From Micromonospora sp. C28SCA-DRY-2 (GTDB lineage Bacteria; Actinomycetota; Actinomycetes; Mycobacteriales; Micromonosporaceae): a stretch of 64,000 nucleotides of DNA. Positions 1 to 7,622 of this stretch are shown here, piece by piece. Numbering within the stretch: position 1 is the stretch's first letter; every line of letters begins with the position of its first letter. A program made the position numbers and the translations under genes. The DNA lies in the NCBI RefSeq assembly GCF_030519475.1, contig NZ_JAUMKD010000009.1:124001-188000 (forward strand), read 5' to 3'. The notes below the pieces were generated by a model. The model was not told the origin of the DNA. It saw only the letters and a program-made list of their open reading frames with translations, and searched no databases.

Positions 1-650
1 CGCGCGGCGGTGCGCACCCCGATCGAGACCGGCTCGCTGATCCGGTCCACCCGGAACATCCGCCAGTCGTCCCGGTCGTTGTCGTAGCCGACCAGGTACC
101 ACCGGCGCCCGGCCGACACCAGCCGGTGCGGCTCCACCCGGCGTTCAGCGGTCACACCGTCGTGCCGGCGGTAGCTGAACCGCAGCCGCTCGCGGTTGGC
201 GATGGCGGCGGCCAGCCCGGTGAGCTGCTCCGGGTCCACCGTCGGCCGGCTCCAGGTCAGCAGCGGTTCGGTGGCCGCGCCGAGCGCCCCGACCCGGTGC
301 CGCAGCCGGGTCGGCAACACCTGCTCCAGCTTGGCGAGCGCGCGTACCGATGCCTCCTCGATGCCGGCGACCGCGTGCCCGGCGGCGGTACGCAGCCCCA
401 CCGCGATGGCCACCGCCTCCTCGTCGTCGAGTAGCAGCGGCGGCAGGGCCTTGCCGGCGACCAGCCGGTAGCCGCCGATCGCGCCCATCGTGGCCTGCAC
501 CGGGTAGCCCAGCTCGCGCAGCCGGTCCACGTCGCGGCGGATGGTGCGCAGGCTGACGCCGAGCCGCGCGGCCAGCTCGCTGCCGGGCCACTCGCGCGGG
601 GTCTGGAGCAGCGACAGCAGGGTCAGCAGCCGGGCGGGGGTGTCGGACAT
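1..650 (-). CDS. WYL-domain HTH transcriptional regulator (partial, C-terminus beyond left edge)
   Basis: YafY/DeoR-like regulator read on the complement from the ATG at 650. The first ~60 residues form an HTH_11 winged helix (LLTLLSLLQ, then RTIRRDVDRLRELGYPV); a linker follows and then a WYL domain with RLRFSYRRHDG and the signature RRWYLVGYDND. WYL domains usually sense a small ligand or nucleic acid and switch DNA binding. The gene is open at the left edge, so roughly the last third is missing. It is divergent from the epoxide hydrolase gene only about 20 bp away, the classic arrangement for a local regulator controlling its neighbour. Family assignment is firm; the ligand is unknown. Confidence 0.88.
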   Translation of the reverse strand, partial: MSDTPARLLTLLSLLQTPREWPGSELAARLGVSLRTIRRDVDRLRELGYPVQATMGAIGGYRLVAGKALPPLLLDDEEAVAIAVGLRTAAGHAVAGIEEASVRALAKLEQVLPTRLRHRVGALGAATEPLLTWSRPTVDPEQLTGLAAAIANRERLRFSYRRHDGVTAERRVEPHRLVSAGRRWYLVGYDNDRDDWRMFRVDRISEPVSIGVRTAA

Positions 651-671
651 GGCCGCCAGACTAACCACCAT

Positions 672-1832
672 GTGTGCCAGAACCTGACCTACATGGCACC
701 TAGCGTGGTCGGCATAACGCCCTTCCGGATCGACATCCCGCAAGCTGACCTCGACGACCTGCGCGACCGGCTCGCCCGCACCCGGTGGCCCCGGCAACTG
801 CCCGGCGACGGGTGGAGCCGCGGGGTGCCGCTGGACTACCTGCGCGACCTGGCCGAGCACTGGGCGACCGGGTACGACTGGCGGGCGCAGGAGGCGCGGC
901 TGAACGAGTTCCCCCAGTTCGTCACCGAGATCGACGGACTGGACGTGCACTTCCTGCACGTCCGCTCGCCCGAGCCGGACGCGCTGCCGCTGATCCTCAC
1001 CCACGGCTGGCCGAACTCCTTCGTCGAGTTCACCGAGCTGATCGGGCCGCTGACCGACCCACGGGCACACGGGGCCGACCCGGCGGACGCCTTCCACGTG
1101 GTGGTGCCGTCGGTGCCCGGCTTCGGCTTCTCCCAGGCCCCGCCGGAGACCGGGTTCACCGTCGGCCGGGTCGCCCGGATGTGGGCCGAGCTGATGCGCC
1201 GGCTCGGCTACCACCGGTACGGCACCCAGGGCGGCGACCTGGGCGCGTACGTGGCGCCGGAGCTGGCGGTGGCGGATCCCGAGCACGTGGTCGGCGTCCA
1301 CATCGACGGCGGGCTCGGCTTCCCCACGGAGGCCGACGTGCCGGACATGAACGAGGCGGAGCGCGCCTTCTGGGCCGAGATGCAGCAGTGGATGAGCGGC
1401 GGCGTGGACCACCACACGCTGTTGCGCGCGGCGCCGCAGACCTTCGCGTACGCCTGGCAGGACTCCCCGGTCGGCCTGCTGGCCTGGCTGGTGCAGAAGT
1501 TCGAGGAGTTCACCGTCACCGCGGCCACCCCCGACCAGGCCATCGCCCGCGACCAGTTGCTGACCAACGCGACGCTGTGGTGGCTGACCGGCACCGCCGG
1601 CACCTCGTCCTGGTTCATGTACGACAACACCGCGTTCGCCTGGCCCAAGGGCCAGGACCGGGTGCCCAGCGGCGTCTACGGGGGCGGGCCGGCGCTCGTC
1701 CGCCGCCTCGCCGAGCGGCACAACAGGATCATCCACTGGCCGGAGGGGAACCCCGGCGGCCACTTCGTGGCGATGGAGGTGCCGCACGCGCACGCGGCCG
1801 ACATCCGGACCTTCTTCGGGAAGCTGCGATGA
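672..1832 (+). CDS. epoxide hydrolase, alpha/beta-hydrolase fold with N-terminal EHN domain
   Basis: Predicted to hydrolyse epoxides to vicinal diols in the cytoplasm. The N-terminus carries the EHN lid segment (ITPFRIDIP...LDDLRDRLARTRWP), followed by the oxyanion motif HGWP (residues 111-114 from the GTG), the nucleophile elbow GGDLG (Asp about 189) and a C-terminal GGHF with the catalytic His (about 364). At ~380 residues it has the usual length of the microsomal-type bacterial family. The start is GTG 672 or, equally plausibly, ATG 693; neither has a clear ribosome site. Its TGA overlaps the ATG of the next gene (ATGA), so the two are translationally coupled. The substrate is unknown. Confidence 0.9.
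   Translation: MCQNLTYMAPSVVGITPFRIDIPQADLDDLRDRLARTRWPRQLPGDGWSRGVPLDYLRDLAEHWATGYDWRAQEARLNEFPQFVTEIDGLDVHFLHVRSPEPDALPLILTHGWPNSFVEFTELIGPLTDPRAHGADPADAFHVVVPSVPGFGFSQAPPETGFTVGRVARMWAELMRRLGYHRYGTQGGDLGAYVAPELAVADPEHVVGVHIDGGLGFPTEADVPDMNEAERAFWAEMQQWMSGGVDHHTLLRAAPQTFAYAWQDSPVGLLAWLVQKFEEFTVTAATPDQAIARDQLLTNATLWWLTGTAGTSSWFMYDNTAFAWPKGQDRVPSGVYGGGPALVRRLAERHNRIIHWPEGNPGGHFVAMEVPHAHAADIRTFFGKLR
674..699. promoter_or_regulatory. inverted repeat, candidate WYL-regulator operator
   Basis: GTGCCA (674-679) and TGGCAC (694-699) are perfect inverted arms separated by 14 bp, at the divergent start region of the WYL regulator and the epoxide hydrolase. The repeat overlaps both possible starts of the hydrolase (GTG 672, ATG 693), so a bound protein would block that gene. 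Binding by the WYL protein is inferred from position only. Confidence 0.4.
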
Positions 1833-2992
1833 CCACGCTGACCTGGTCGCAGGTCTGCGCCCGCCGGCTCGAACGACACGCGCTCGCGTCGCCGGCCGGC
1901 GCGGCGGGCGGGGCCGGTCCGGCGGAGGCGGTGGCCGGCGTGGTCTCCGCGATCTGCGGCGCGCACGCCCAGGTCGCCTCGGCCGCCGAGCTGTCGATCG
2001 GGCTGCGGGTGGCCGGCGCCACCCGTACCACCGTGCGGCAGGCCCTGTGGACGGACCGCACGCTGGTCAAGACGCGCGGGCCGCGCGCCACCGTGCACCT
2101 GCTCGCCGCCGCGGACCTGCCGCTGTGGACCGGAGCGCTGGCCGCGATGCCGGTCCCGCCGCACGAGCAGGCCCGCACCCTGCTCAGCACGGAGCAGACC
2201 GAGCAGGTGGTGGCGGCCATCGCGGACGCGCTGCGCGACGCCGAACTGACCACCGCGGAGCTGACCGAGGCGGTGGTGGACCGCACCGGTCCGTGGGCCG
2301 GCGACCGGGTGATGGACGCTTTCCAGGACAAGTGGCCGCGGTGGATCGCCGCGATGGAGGCCGCCACCCGGCGCGGGGCGATGTGCTTCGGCCCGAACCG
2401 GGGGCGGACCAGCACCTACACCGGTCCGGCGCGCTGGCTGCCCGGGTTCACCCCGATGGCCGGCCCTGCCGCGCTCGCCGAACTGGTGCGCCGCTACCTG
2501 TACGCGTACGGGCCGGCCACCTCGGCGCAGTTCGCGCAGTGGCTGTCGGCGCCCCGGCGGTGGGCGGCGGAGCTGTTCGCGTCGCTGGAGCTGGACCAGG
2601 TCACCGTCGAGGGCACCCCGGCGTGGGTGGCGGCCGGCGACACCGAGTTCCCGCCGGACGGCCCGAGCGGGGTGCGGCTGCTGCCCTACTTCGACGTGTA
2701 CCAGGTCGGCTGCCACCCCCGTGAGCTGCTCTTCCCCGGCGCGGTCGGGCGGCGGGCGCTGGCCCGCGGCCAGGCCGGCAACTATCCGGTGCTGCTGGTG
2801 GACGGGACGGTCGCCGGGGTGTGGCACCAGCGCCGCTCCGGCCGCACCATCCACGTCACCGTGGAGCCGGTGACGCCGCTGCGCGCCGCGACCCGGCGGG
2901 CGCTGGAGGCGCAGGTCGAGCGGGTCGGCGAGATCCTGGAGGGCCGGCCGACGCTGACCATCGGCCCGGTGAGCGTCGGCCCGCACGCCTGA
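1829..2992 (+). CDS. winged-helix (HTH_42 / AlkZ-like) protein, possible DNA glycosylase
   Basis: 387-residue member of the HTH_42 superfamily, which contains the AlkZ/YcaQ DNA glycosylases that unhook interstrand crosslinks and bulky alkyl adducts. The family landmark near residue 46 reads HAQ (GAHAQVASAAELS); family knowledge distinguishes QxQ, QxD and HxQ subtypes, and this one would be HxQ. Further family-like segments are the TRGPRATVHLL block (~residue 85), RYLYAYGPATSAQFAQW and the C-terminal LLPYFDVYQVG and VAGVWHQRR. It starts at ATG 1829 inside the stop of the epoxide hydrolase, so the two proteins are probably made together. Glycosylase activity is inferred; many family members are uncharacterised. 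Confidence 0.82.
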   Translation: MTTLTWSQVCARRLERHALASPAGAAGGAGPAEAVAGVVSAICGAHAQVASAAELSIGLRVAGATRTTVRQALWTDRTLVKTRGPRATVHLLAAADLPLWTGALAAMPVPPHEQARTLLSTEQTEQVVAAIADALRDAELTTAELTEAVVDRTGPWAGDRVMDAFQDKWPRWIAAMEAATRRGAMCFGPNRGRTSTYTGPARWLPGFTPMAGPAALAELVRRYLYAYGPATSAQFAQWLSAPRRWAAELFASLELDQVTVEGTPAWVAAGDTEFPPDGPSGVRLLPYFDVYQVGCHPRELLFPGAVGRRALARGQAGNYPVLLVDGTVAGVWHQRRSGRTIHVTVEPVTPLRAATRRALEAQVERVGEILEGRPTLTIGPVSVGPHA

Positions 2993-3004
2993 CGACGACG
3001 CCCC

Positions 3005-3075
3005 GGATCGGGCGATGTGGCGGATCGGCGATGTGGCGGCCTCCGCACCCGCCGGACACCCCACATCGCCGACCC
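3005..3075. terminator. hairpin with direct repeat at convergent gene ends
   Basis: A CGGATCGG(G)CGATGTGG unit is repeated at 3004-3020 and 3021-3036. The second copy, 3022-3036, is the inverted partner of 3061-3075 (15 bp, one G:T-compatible mismatch, 24-nt loop). It lies between the convergent winged-helix gene and ABC permease gene, so a bidirectional terminator is the simplest reading. There is no T-run. Confidence 0.45.
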
Positions 3076-3160
3076 GGTCGCTCCCGTCCTAGCCGCCCAC
3101 CCCGATGATCTGCATGCCCCTGAGGCTGGCCGGCTCCGCCTGCTCACCGTAGACAGCGGC

Positions 3161-3196
3161 GAACATGGTGCCCGCGAAGACCCGGGCACCATGTTC
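3161..3196. terminator. perfect 14-bp inverted repeat hairpin
   Basis: The arms 3161-3174 and 3183-3196 (GAACATGGTGCCCG and its exact complement) flank an 8-nt loop. The stem is long and perfect but lacks a T-tract. It sits in the 348-bp gene-free interval 2993-3340 between convergent genes, together with the hairpin at 3022-3075. It could be a terminator or the remnant of a small mobile repeat. Confidence 0.5.
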
Positions 3197-3340
3197 CAGG
3201 CCGGGCTGGGCTTCCCTGCGGTCGTCCGCCACTCGGTTTCCGGTCACCTACTACGCCAATCAGTTGACCTGGCAGTTGATGTCGGCCTGCCTCATCTCCA
3301 CGTTGCCGTCGTCGACCTCGCCGTTGCGGTGTCTGTGGCG

Positions 3341-5929
3341 TCAGATACCTGTGCCGAGTTGCTCGCGGGCGCGGAGGCTCAGGGCGGAGCGGAGTGCGGC
3401 CAGGGCAGTGGCTAGGTAGATCGCTGTGAGCAGGGTGAGCAGTTGCGCCCATGGAATGCTGAGGACGAAGCCGGAGATTCGCAGGGCAATGACCACCGTG
3501 GGCGGCAAGGCAATGATCAGACTGAGCAGGGTGCTCGTAGCGATGAGGATGCCGTACTGGTAGAGCAGAACGTGACGTGCCCAGGTGGGGGGAATGCCGA
3601 TGGATACCAGGCGGGTCAGGTAGCCGCGTAGCGTACGGGTCTGGGCGCGGGTAGCGGAGAACACGGCGGTGAGCACGAGGATCACCAGCCCAGCGGCGGT
3701 GGCTAGCAGTGCAGCGGCTGGAACGGGTGGCTTGGGTGGCACGTAGATCCGGACCGCTTGCGCATCGATGCCTGCACGACCGACGGCCTCTTGCATGGCC
3801 TTGGCTGCGCTATCGGAGACCTCAGTGATGATAAGAGGCGCGTTCCGCGGGACGGGTAGGTTAAGACTGGCCGCCGTGGAGCGGAGCATCACGCCGTCGG
3901 TGCCGGTGCGCCATTCGACGAGTGGCACGTCGACGATGGCCACGGGTAGCTCAGGGGTCCGGCTGGTGACCTTGTCGCCCTCCTTCACGGCAAGGCGCGT
4001 GTTGCGCGTCGGTGCGTCGGGTGCGTCGGGTGCGTCGGCCCATACAAGCAGTCCGCCTTCGGCCAGCACGGCGCGTTGCGTCGGGTTGAGGGAGTGGCCG
4101 ATCAACTGTTCGACCTGGCCGTCGGTCTCTACGGCAAGAAGATTGCCGTTGTGGCCGTCGCGGGTAACCGACCGTGTCGGAATGCCGGACGTGTCGGTGG
4201 TGAACAGGTAGGCCAGTTCCGCACGGGGCAGCCCGTCGGCGACGCCGGAGGCGTCCACGGCTCGTAGTAACGCCGCTGGTGGGGGAAGCGTGCTGCTGGC
4301 GCGGTCGGCCAGGAGTACTTGGCCGGGTAGCGCGTCCGGGTAGGCCTGCTGATCCGTGGTGCGAATGAGGGTGTCGAGCAACGTCAGGAAGCCCATGGAC
4401 GCGCCCAGCAGCACCGTGAGGATGGCGACAATCGCTCCGGCGCGGAGTCTGTCGGCCGCTAGTTGCCGAAGCGCCAGGCGACGGCGTGGCCCGCCTTCGG
4501 GCAGCACTCGCAGCACCAGGTCGAGCACGTCGGGAACGACGAGCAGCACCGCGAGCGTGAGCACACCGGTAAGAATCATCGCTTTGGCCGGAGAGTCGAC
4601 TCGCACGGCGTAAGCGACGGTGGCGCACCATGCGGCGACGGCGAGGAGGTGCCGCGCATCTCGGATGTGTCGCTGAGCTGTAGATGTCGTCTGGGATTCT
4701 GGACGGGAACGATGAGCCACAGCAGAGCTGACCCGTTCCTTGTCGCGGGCGAGCGCTGCGCCGGCGCACACGCTGGTGAGCACGACCAGTGCGAGCATCT
4801 GCAACGGGGGCGCGGCAAGTCCCTCGATCGGGCCGGGCGGCCAGTCACGCAGCTGCGCGATGACCGCTCTGGCCACCCCACCGATTGCTGTCCCGACGAT
4901 CGCTCCAGCTGCGGCTGCGGCTGCGCACCAGGCTGAAGCGGCGATGGTGAGCGCAGCGGCGGCGGTCGCTGGGCGTACGCCGACAGCCACGAGTCTGGTC
5001 GATATCCGTCGGAACCGTCGATTGTTGAGTCCGAACACGAGCAGGACCGCCGCGACGGGTAGCAGCAGCGAAGGAATGGTGTAGCCGGCAGGTGTGCGCT
5101 CGATCGAGGTGCGCTCGGGCCGCTCGAGGAGTTGCTCGCGGAACCGCAGTGTGCCACCGACCACGAGGGCGTCCGCCCCCTCGGTGACGGTGGGCGACCG
5201 TCGGGTGTAGTCGCCTATCGCGGTGGTGAAGGCTGTCACGGCGCTTTCGGCGTCGCCCCCAGACCACAGCAGCAACGGTTGCGCGCCCAGCACCGGAAAT
5301 CCCTGGGCGAGGCTTGGATCCAGCGATGCCCAGGTGCCCGGGGCGACCAGCAGGTTCGTGCTACGGGCGAACTGGTCCTCAGCGGTGCCGACGACGGTGA
5401 ACCTCACCTTGCCGCCCAGCAGGGGTAGGGTGCCGTCGGCAGTCTCCGGGGCGTCCTGGGGCTCGGTGAGGACTACCTCGCCTGGTCGGGTCGGCCACCG
5501 ACCGGACAGCAAGTCGTACCGATCAGGGAAGGGCTGATCCCGCCAGGAGGCCTCCAGCATAGGCACGCTACGCGCGGGAGTGGTGGCCAGCTGCGTGGAG
5601 GACGCGCTGAGCATGACCTCGTAATCGGTGAGTCCGGCGCGGAGAGCCTGCGCCCGCACGTCCGACACGAACTGGTTTTCTCCGGGTGGCAGCACGATGC
5701 TGCCGTAGCCGACGGAGGCGCCGAACCGACCCAGATCCCGGTCAGCGATCTGAGCGCCCGACAGGGACAGCGTCCGCAGGGTGACGAACATCGCCATGAT
5801 GGCCAGACCGGCGACAAAGACAATCGACGCTGATCGGGCCAGCTCGCGAGAGCGGATGAGACGCCGGGCGAGCCGCAGGACGAAACGCAGGCGCGCCACG
5901 AGAGACGCCGGAGAGCTTGCTTCGGTCAT
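3341..5929 (-). CDS. ABC transporter permease, FtsX/MacB type
   Basis: 862-residue membrane protein with an N-terminal membrane segment (SIVFVAGLAIMAMFVTLRTL, ~residues 29-48), a large extracytoplasmic domain of about 220 residues, a block of four hydrophobic segments in the middle (around SLLLPVAAVLLVFG and ALTIAASAWCAAAAAAGAI), a second extracytoplasmic domain, and C-terminal membrane segments (ALLATAAGLVILVLTAVFSATRAQ and onward). This duplicated FtsX layout is typical of actinobacterial exporters with an ABC partner. The ATG at 5929 was chosen because it overlaps the TGA of the ATPase gene (ATGA); longer in-frame extensions overlap the ATPase. Base composition is visibly less GC-rich than neighbours, hinting at acquisition. 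The substrate is unknown. Confidence 0.88.
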   Translation of the reverse strand: MTEASSPASLVARLRFVLRLARRLIRSRELARSASIVFVAGLAIMAMFVTLRTLSLSGAQIADRDLGRFGASVGYGSIVLPPGENQFVSDVRAQALRAGLTDYEVMLSASSTQLATTPARSVPMLEASWRDQPFPDRYDLLSGRWPTRPGEVVLTEPQDAPETADGTLPLLGGKVRFTVVGTAEDQFARSTNLLVAPGTWASLDPSLAQGFPVLGAQPLLLWSGGDAESAVTAFTTAIGDYTRRSPTVTEGADALVVGGTLRFREQLLERPERTSIERTPAGYTIPSLLLPVAAVLLVFGLNNRRFRRISTRLVAVGVRPATAAAALTIAASAWCAAAAAAGAIVGTAIGGVARAVIAQLRDWPPGPIEGLAAPPLQMLALVVLTSVCAGAALARDKERVSSAVAHRSRPESQTTSTAQRHIRDARHLLAVAAWCATVAYAVRVDSPAKAMILTGVLTLAVLLVVPDVLDLVLRVLPEGGPRRRLALRQLAADRLRAGAIVAILTVLLGASMGFLTLLDTLIRTTDQQAYPDALPGQVLLADRASSTLPPPAALLRAVDASGVADGLPRAELAYLFTTDTSGIPTRSVTRDGHNGNLLAVETDGQVEQLIGHSLNPTQRAVLAEGGLLVWADAPDAPDAPTRNTRLAVKEGDKVTSRTPELPVAIVDVPLVEWRTGTDGVMLRSTAASLNLPVPRNAPLIITEVSDSAAKAMQEAVGRAGIDAQAVRIYVPPKPPVPAAALLATAAGLVILVLTAVFSATRAQTRTLRGYLTRLVSIGIPPTWARHVLLYQYGILIATSTLLSLIIALPPTVVIALRISGFVLSIPWAQLLTLLTAIYLATALAALRSALSLRAREQLGTGI

Positions 5930-6603
5930 GAACGGGCTTCTAAGCGTCCATCGATGATCTCGTAGCGAGTGTCGGCGTAGTCGCGGCACCGACGATCGTG
6001 CGAGCAGACCACGGCCGTGACTCCCTGGTCGCACAAGGCGCGGATGAGCGCGAACAGTTCTTGGGTGGCGGCGGAGTCCAACGCCCCGGTCGGCTCGTCA
6101 GCCAGGAGAACGGCTCTCTGTCCCGTCAGCGCCCGCGCGATCCCTACCCGTTGGCGCTGTCCGCCGGACAACTGCCGAGGTAGCCGGTTGTCGAGGCCTT
6201 CCAGCCCGACTCGGCGCAGTTGGTCGGCGGCTTCGGCTCGCGCGGCCTCGGCCGGCATGCCGCGCGCCTCCGAAGGCAGTGCGACGTTCTCCACGGCCGT
6301 GAATTCCTCGATCAGGTTGTGATCCTGAAACACGACGCCCACCGTCTCGAGCCGCAGCTGCGCGCGTTGGCTCTCGTTCGCGGTGGTGACATCGACGCCG
6401 CTGACCTGGATCTCGCCGGAATCGGCGAGATCCAGGCCAGCCATCAGGTTCAGCAGCGTCGACTTGCCTGAGCCGCTGGCACCATAGATGCACACGAACT
6501 CACCCGGGCGAGCTTCGAAATCCACATCTCGTGCGGCCCACACGGTCTCCACCTCAGAGTGGTAGGCCTTGCGCACCTTCTGCGTACGGATGAGTGGTGA
6601 CAT
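5926..6603 (-). CDS. ABC transporter ATP-binding protein (LolD/MacB-like)
   Basis: 225-residue ATPase with Walker A GASGSGKST, Q-loop region VVFQDHNLIEEFTAVENVALP, signature LSGGQRQRVGIARAL, Walker B AVLLADEPTGALD and the H-loop CSHDRRC. The ADEPTGALD form is typical of the lipoprotein-release / macrolide-export / antimicrobial-peptide family that pairs with FtsX-type permeases. The ATG at 6603 is preferred over an in-frame GTG one codon upstream (6606). It is translationally coupled to the permease downstream. The upstream region holds broken gene fragments, so the original operon head may have been lost. Confidence 0.93.
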   Translation of the reverse strand: MSPLIRTQKVRKAYHSEVETVWAARDVDFEARPGEFVCIYGASGSGKSTLLNLMAGLDLADSGEIQVSGVDVTTANESQRAQLRLETVGVVFQDHNLIEEFTAVENVALPSEARGMPAEAARAEAADQLRRVGLEGLDNRLPRQLSGGQRQRVGIARALTGQRAVLLADEPTGALDSAATQELFALIRALCDQGVTAVVCSHDRRCRDYADTRYEIIDGRLEARS

Positions 6604-6615
6604 CACGATGTCTGA

Positions 6616-6948
6616 CTATTCAGCAGCTGTAGGCCGTACGCCAGGACGACACCTCGTCGCTGTTGGCGGGAGCCACGTTGCTGTCGTTCTGGTTACGCCC
6701 CAACGTCTGGTCGTCCCCGGACCCGTTGGCGTCCTTCCACATGCAACCGGAGTGGGTCGTGGCCGGGTGTACGCCTCGGCGTTGCCGCTGTCGTGCAGCC
6801 GGCCCCAGGACCGGTGGGCCCGGGCCAGCGCCGACTGGACGAGGTCTTCGGCGAGGTGCTGGTCCCCGGTCAGCAGGTACGCCGACCGCAGCAGGGCGGG
6901 TGTCCGGGTCCGGACGAACGAGTCGAACTCACTCAGTGCAGGGTCCAC
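6616..6948 (-). pseudogene. truncated SigE-family ECF sigma factor
   Basis: From the GTG at 6948 the first 62 residues match the start of an ECF sigma factor of the SigE type: FDSFVRTRTPALLRSAYLLTGDQHLAEDLVQSALARAHRSWGRL, then NAEAYTR (region 2). Homology stops abruptly at about 6763, in the middle of region 2; the remaining 48 residues are out-of-frame translation of another gene. Region 4 is completely missing, whereas intact family members are about 160-180 residues. It cannot be a working sigma factor. Confidence 0.75.
6620..6769 (-). pseudogene. C-terminal fragment of an unidentified, probably secreted, protein
   Basis: In a different frame from the sigma-factor fragment, a coherent 49-residue C-terminus is readable: HPATTHSGCMWKD, then ANGSGDDQTLGRNQNDSNV, then APANSDEVSSWRTAYSC followed by TGA (6620-6622). 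The composition (Asn/Asp/Ser rich, Cys at the very end) resembles small secreted actinobacterial proteins. It begins where sigma homology ends, so a deletion has probably joined two genes. It ends 16 bp before the ABC ATPase start, so its complete ancestor may have been the first gene of that operon. I cannot identify the family. Confidence 0.5.
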
Positions 6949-6995
6949 ACGAGCCGATCCTTGGGGTAGTCGTTGACGACTCCCCAGACGTCACC
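6933..6995 (-). pseudogene. short C-terminal remnant overlapping the sigma-factor start
   Basis: A third frame on the same strand reads GDVWGVVNDYPKDRLVWTLH and then TGA (6933-6935), overlapping the GTG of the truncated sigma gene. The natural residue mix suggests the end of a lost gene. An inverted repeat (AGTCGT 6968-6973, ACGACT 6976-6981, with GGGG/CCCC extensions) lies inside it. No other gene is visible in 6996-7127. Confidence 0.3.
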
Positions 6996-7127
6996 TCGGG
7001 GTCGCCGGGTTGCCGCCCGGGCAGCCGAATTCCGGGTCAGTCTGACCTTCCTGCCGTCAGCGCCGGTCGACACCCCAGCCCCACCTCGTCGCAGTAGGGA
7101 GGCTTGGCAGTGGGACGGAACCGGTAG

Positions 7128-7547
7128 CTAAGCGTCGCGGGGCTGGCGGATGTTGACACCCCTGCTGGCGGCGATGGTCGGCTGGTGCGTGATGGCCCAC
7201 TCGGCGAGCGCCGAGAGCGGCTCCAGTAGTGAGGTACCGAGTGGCGTGAGGCGGTATTCCACACTGGGCGGGTTGGTGGGGAAGACCTCTCGGTGCACCA
7301 ACCCGTCTTGCTCCAGACCGCGCAGCGTGCGGGTGAGCATGCGCTGGCTGATGGCCTCGATACCGCGATGGAGTTCGTTGAATCGGTGCGGCCGTTGCCC
7401 GAGCAGCACCACCACCAGCACCGTCCACTTGTCGCCGACCCGACGGAGAACGTCGGTCACGGGGCACTGGTCGTGCTCGTCACGAGGCACAGGGCTCGGC
7501 AGCGCCGTGTTGAGCAGGGCAGGCACACCAGTGTCCGGTACTGACAT
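7128..7547 (-). CDS. HxlR-family transcriptional regulator
   Basis: 139 residues with the HxlR winged-helix signature CPVTDVLRRVGDKWTVLVVVLLGQRPHRFNEL, followed by the recognition region GIEAISQRMLTRTLRGLEQDGLVHRE and the wing VEYRLTPLGTSLL. The conserved cysteine of the redox/aldehyde-sensing HxlR/YodB group is present (QCPVT). An AAGAAGG ribosome site precedes ATG 7547. It is divergent from the SDR gene with a 75-bp gap containing a palindrome, so it probably controls that gene and itself. Confidence 0.92.
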   Translation of the reverse strand: MSVPDTGVPALLNTALPSPVPRDEHDQCPVTDVLRRVGDKWTVLVVVLLGQRPHRFNELHRGIEAISQRMLTRTLRGLEQDGLVHREVFPTNPPSVEYRLTPLGTSLLEPLSALAEWAITHQPTIAASRGVNIRQPRDA

Positions 7548-7591
7548 CGAACTGCCTTCTTCCGCGATCCTGACCGCTTACGGATGATGGT

Positions 7592-7601
7592 GGTAATTAC
7601 C
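7592..7601. promoter_or_regulatory. palindrome GGTAATTACC, candidate HxlR operator
   Basis: A perfect 10-bp palindrome in the divergent HxlR/SDR interval, followed by a further TAAC half-element (7607-7610). HxlR proteins commonly bind AT-containing dyads in exactly this kind of interval. Binding is inferred. Confidence 0.4.
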
Positions 7602-7622
7602 AACAGTAACCGGGGGTTTCTC

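Noticed and set aside
3017..3415. 132-codon frame across the intergenic hairpins
   Set aside because: It spans two strong hairpins and overlaps the permease end; there is no ribosome site and the composition is not convincing.
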